Shown one piece after another: positions 36,436 through 37,550 of a stretch of DNA of 37,550 nucleotides (the stretch's first letter is position 1; every line of letters starts with the position of its first letter). This stretch comes from an uncultured Alphaproteobacteria bacterium (lineage in GTDB: Bacteria > Pseudomonadota > Alphaproteobacteria > UBA7887). The DNA lies in contig CACETT010000008.1 in NCBI GenBank assembly GCA_902562525.1, positions 1 to 37,550 on the forward strand. Reading direction: 5' to 3'. The notes beneath the pieces are model-generated. The model made no database searches. It was given only the letters and a program-made list of their open reading frames with translations, and was not told the DNA's origin. Position numbers and translations under genes: made by a program.

Positions 36436-37476
36436 TCATAGCAATTCTTCCGCCAAAAATCTCAGTGTTTCCCGATCAGAAGCGGGGACAACCATTGTAC
36501 CAACGTGCTTTCTCCTGGCCGCATCACGCCACGCACCCAACCTATCTCGCACCCTATCTTTGCTCCCAACCAGGGCAACTTTGTCCACTAATTCATCAGG
36601 CACAGCGCCAATCGCCGCCCCCTTACGTCCACCCAGGTACAACTCCTGAATCTTAACCGCTGCCTCCTCAAATCCGAGTCGCTTAATATGGTCATTATAA
36701 AAATTCTTTCCGCGGGCACCCATGCCGCCGCCATACAAGGCTAAGAACCTTTTGGTCGGCAAACGACACTCCTCCAGATCATCCCCAATCGTAACCTGCA
36801 CTAAAGGCAGGATCTCAAAATTTTCCAGGCTCTTTGGCTCTCCAGCTCTGGCAAAACCTTCATTAAGAGGTTGTTCAAAAACACTAAAGTTTTCTGGATC
36901 ACTGAAAAAGGGGAAAACCCCATCTGCCACCTCAGCACTTGTTCTGAGGCCGCTAGGCCCAATTGCAGCTGTATAAATCCTCAAGGAAGGATCGCCCTTA
37001 ATGATACTTTTTAGAGGTTTACCAAAGCCCGTAGCGTCCTCGCCAAAGTATGGAAGTTGATAATGCTCCCCCTTAAACTGCACTGGCTCTTTGCTATCAA
37101 TAATCTGACGCACGATAGAAATATATTCTTTCGTGCGGGTCAGCGGTTTGCCGTACGGGACTCCGTGCCAACCTTCAACGACCTGCGGCCCTGATGGACC
37201 CAAACCCATGATAAACCGATTCCCAGAGAGGGCCTGAAGGGTTATAGCCGTCATAGCCGCCATAGCCGGAGTTCGGCCCGGCATTTGCATGATGGCAGTA
37301 CCCGCCTTGATACGACTTGTGTTTGCTAAAACCCAAGTTATTGGGGTAACCGAATCCGAACCGTAGGCTTCCCCAGTCCAAACTGAGTCAAACCCTAAGG
37401 CTTCCGCTTCACGGATGAGATCCACGTCTATGGAAAAATCTGGCCCCGCTAGGCTCAACTGCAGTCCCAATCGCAT
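36436..37476 (-). CDS. Luciferase-like (LLM class) F420-dependent oxidoreductase
   Basis: This 346-residue TIM-barrel protein belongs to the bacterial luciferase-like family. The group using F420 rather than FMN is suggested by RLGLQLSLAGPDFSIDVDLIREAEALGFDSVWTGEAYGSD at the N-terminus (about residues 2-40), TAIMQMPGRTPAMAAMTAITLQALSGNRFIMGLGPSGPQVVEGWHG (about 75-120), and the C-terminal PDELVDKVALVGSKDRVRDRL. The ATG at 37476 follows GGAAGGGG. It lies 60 bases upstream of fbiC on the same strand and is probably the first gene of the operon seen here, so it likely consumes the cofactor the operon makes. Substrate is unknown. FMN use cannot be excluded by eye. Confidence 0.88.
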   Translation of the reverse strand: MRLGLQLSLAGPDFSIDVDLIREAEALGFDSVWTGEAYGSDSVTPITWVLANTSRIKAGTAIMQMPGRTPAMAAMTAITLQALSGNRFIMGLGPSGPQVVEGWHGVPYGKPLTRTKEYISIVRQIIDSKEPVQFKGEHYQLPYFGEDATGFGKPLKSIIKGDPSLRIYTAAIGPSGLRTSAEVADGVFPFFSDPENFSVFEQPLNEGFARAGEPKSLENFEILPLVQVTIGDDLEECRLPTKRFLALYGGGMGARGKNFYNDHIKRLGFEEAAVKIQELYLGGRKGAAIGAVPDELVDKVALVGSKDRVRDRLGAWRDAARRKHVGTMVVPASDRETLRFLAEELL

Positions 37477-37550
37477 TGCTCTACCCCTTCCTCTCTTCCA
37501 ATACCTAGCCCCATTCAACTGTTTAGTTTCTCAGACAGGATCCCAATCAA

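Overview
The window reads as a chromosomal segment of a free-living, aerobic alphaproteobacterium. This is inferred from gene order and protein families, not from a marker gene. The supporting blocks are zapE-mdh-sucC-sucD, xseB-ispA-tlyA, fabI-aroC, mlaA-mlaC, an ArsR/methyltransferase-metF-metH operon, etfA followed by a 3-hydroxybutyryl-CoA dehydrogenase, and a TAXI-type TRAP transporter. Coding density is high. I see no tRNA, rRNA, CRISPR array, insertion sequence or phage gene.

Layout. 3-1404 (+): 3' end of etfA, then hbdA. 1496-7069 (-): a tightly overlapping methionine operon (ArsR-methyltransferase regulator, metF, and a methionine synthase split into two genes) behind a perfect 11-4-11 palindrome. 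7524-9964 (+): lipid-transport genes mlaA and mlaC, then xerC. 10007-15803 (-): TCA genes sucD, sucC and mdh with zapE and mmsA. 16063-18903 (+): a crotonase, xseB, ispA and tlyA, with dxs missing from its usual place. 18939-22784: an iron-linked cluster of porin, FMN-binding protein, PepSY-type membrane protein, bacterioferritin and bacterioferritin-associated ferredoxin, with Fur-like boxes and a structured non-coding stretch. 23034-26757: aroC, fabI, a second crotonase and maiA. 26795-37476 (-): a fused TRAP permease, its TAXI binding protein, a VOC protein, and a coenzyme F420 block: cofC, cofD, cofE, npdG, a cofG-cofH fusion (fbiC) and a luciferase-like F420-type oxidoreductase.

Two regions deserve most attention. 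The first is the F420 block. FbiC makes the deazaflavin FO, CofC and CofD attach the phospho-acid side chain, CofE adds glutamates, NpdG exchanges electrons between NADP(H) and F420, and the LLM enzyme is a likely consumer. This is nearly a complete make-and-use module in a phylum where F420 is uncommon. The second is the iron cluster. A Fur-like box abuts a near-consensus sigma70 promoter whose predicted transcript starts at two strong hairpins, ahead of a porin that has its own Fur-overlapped promoter. Behind the porin, after a strong terminator, come a covalently flavinylated protein and a PepSY membrane protein. I infer a periplasmic ferric-reduction and uptake system and a possible Fur-controlled small RNA or leader.
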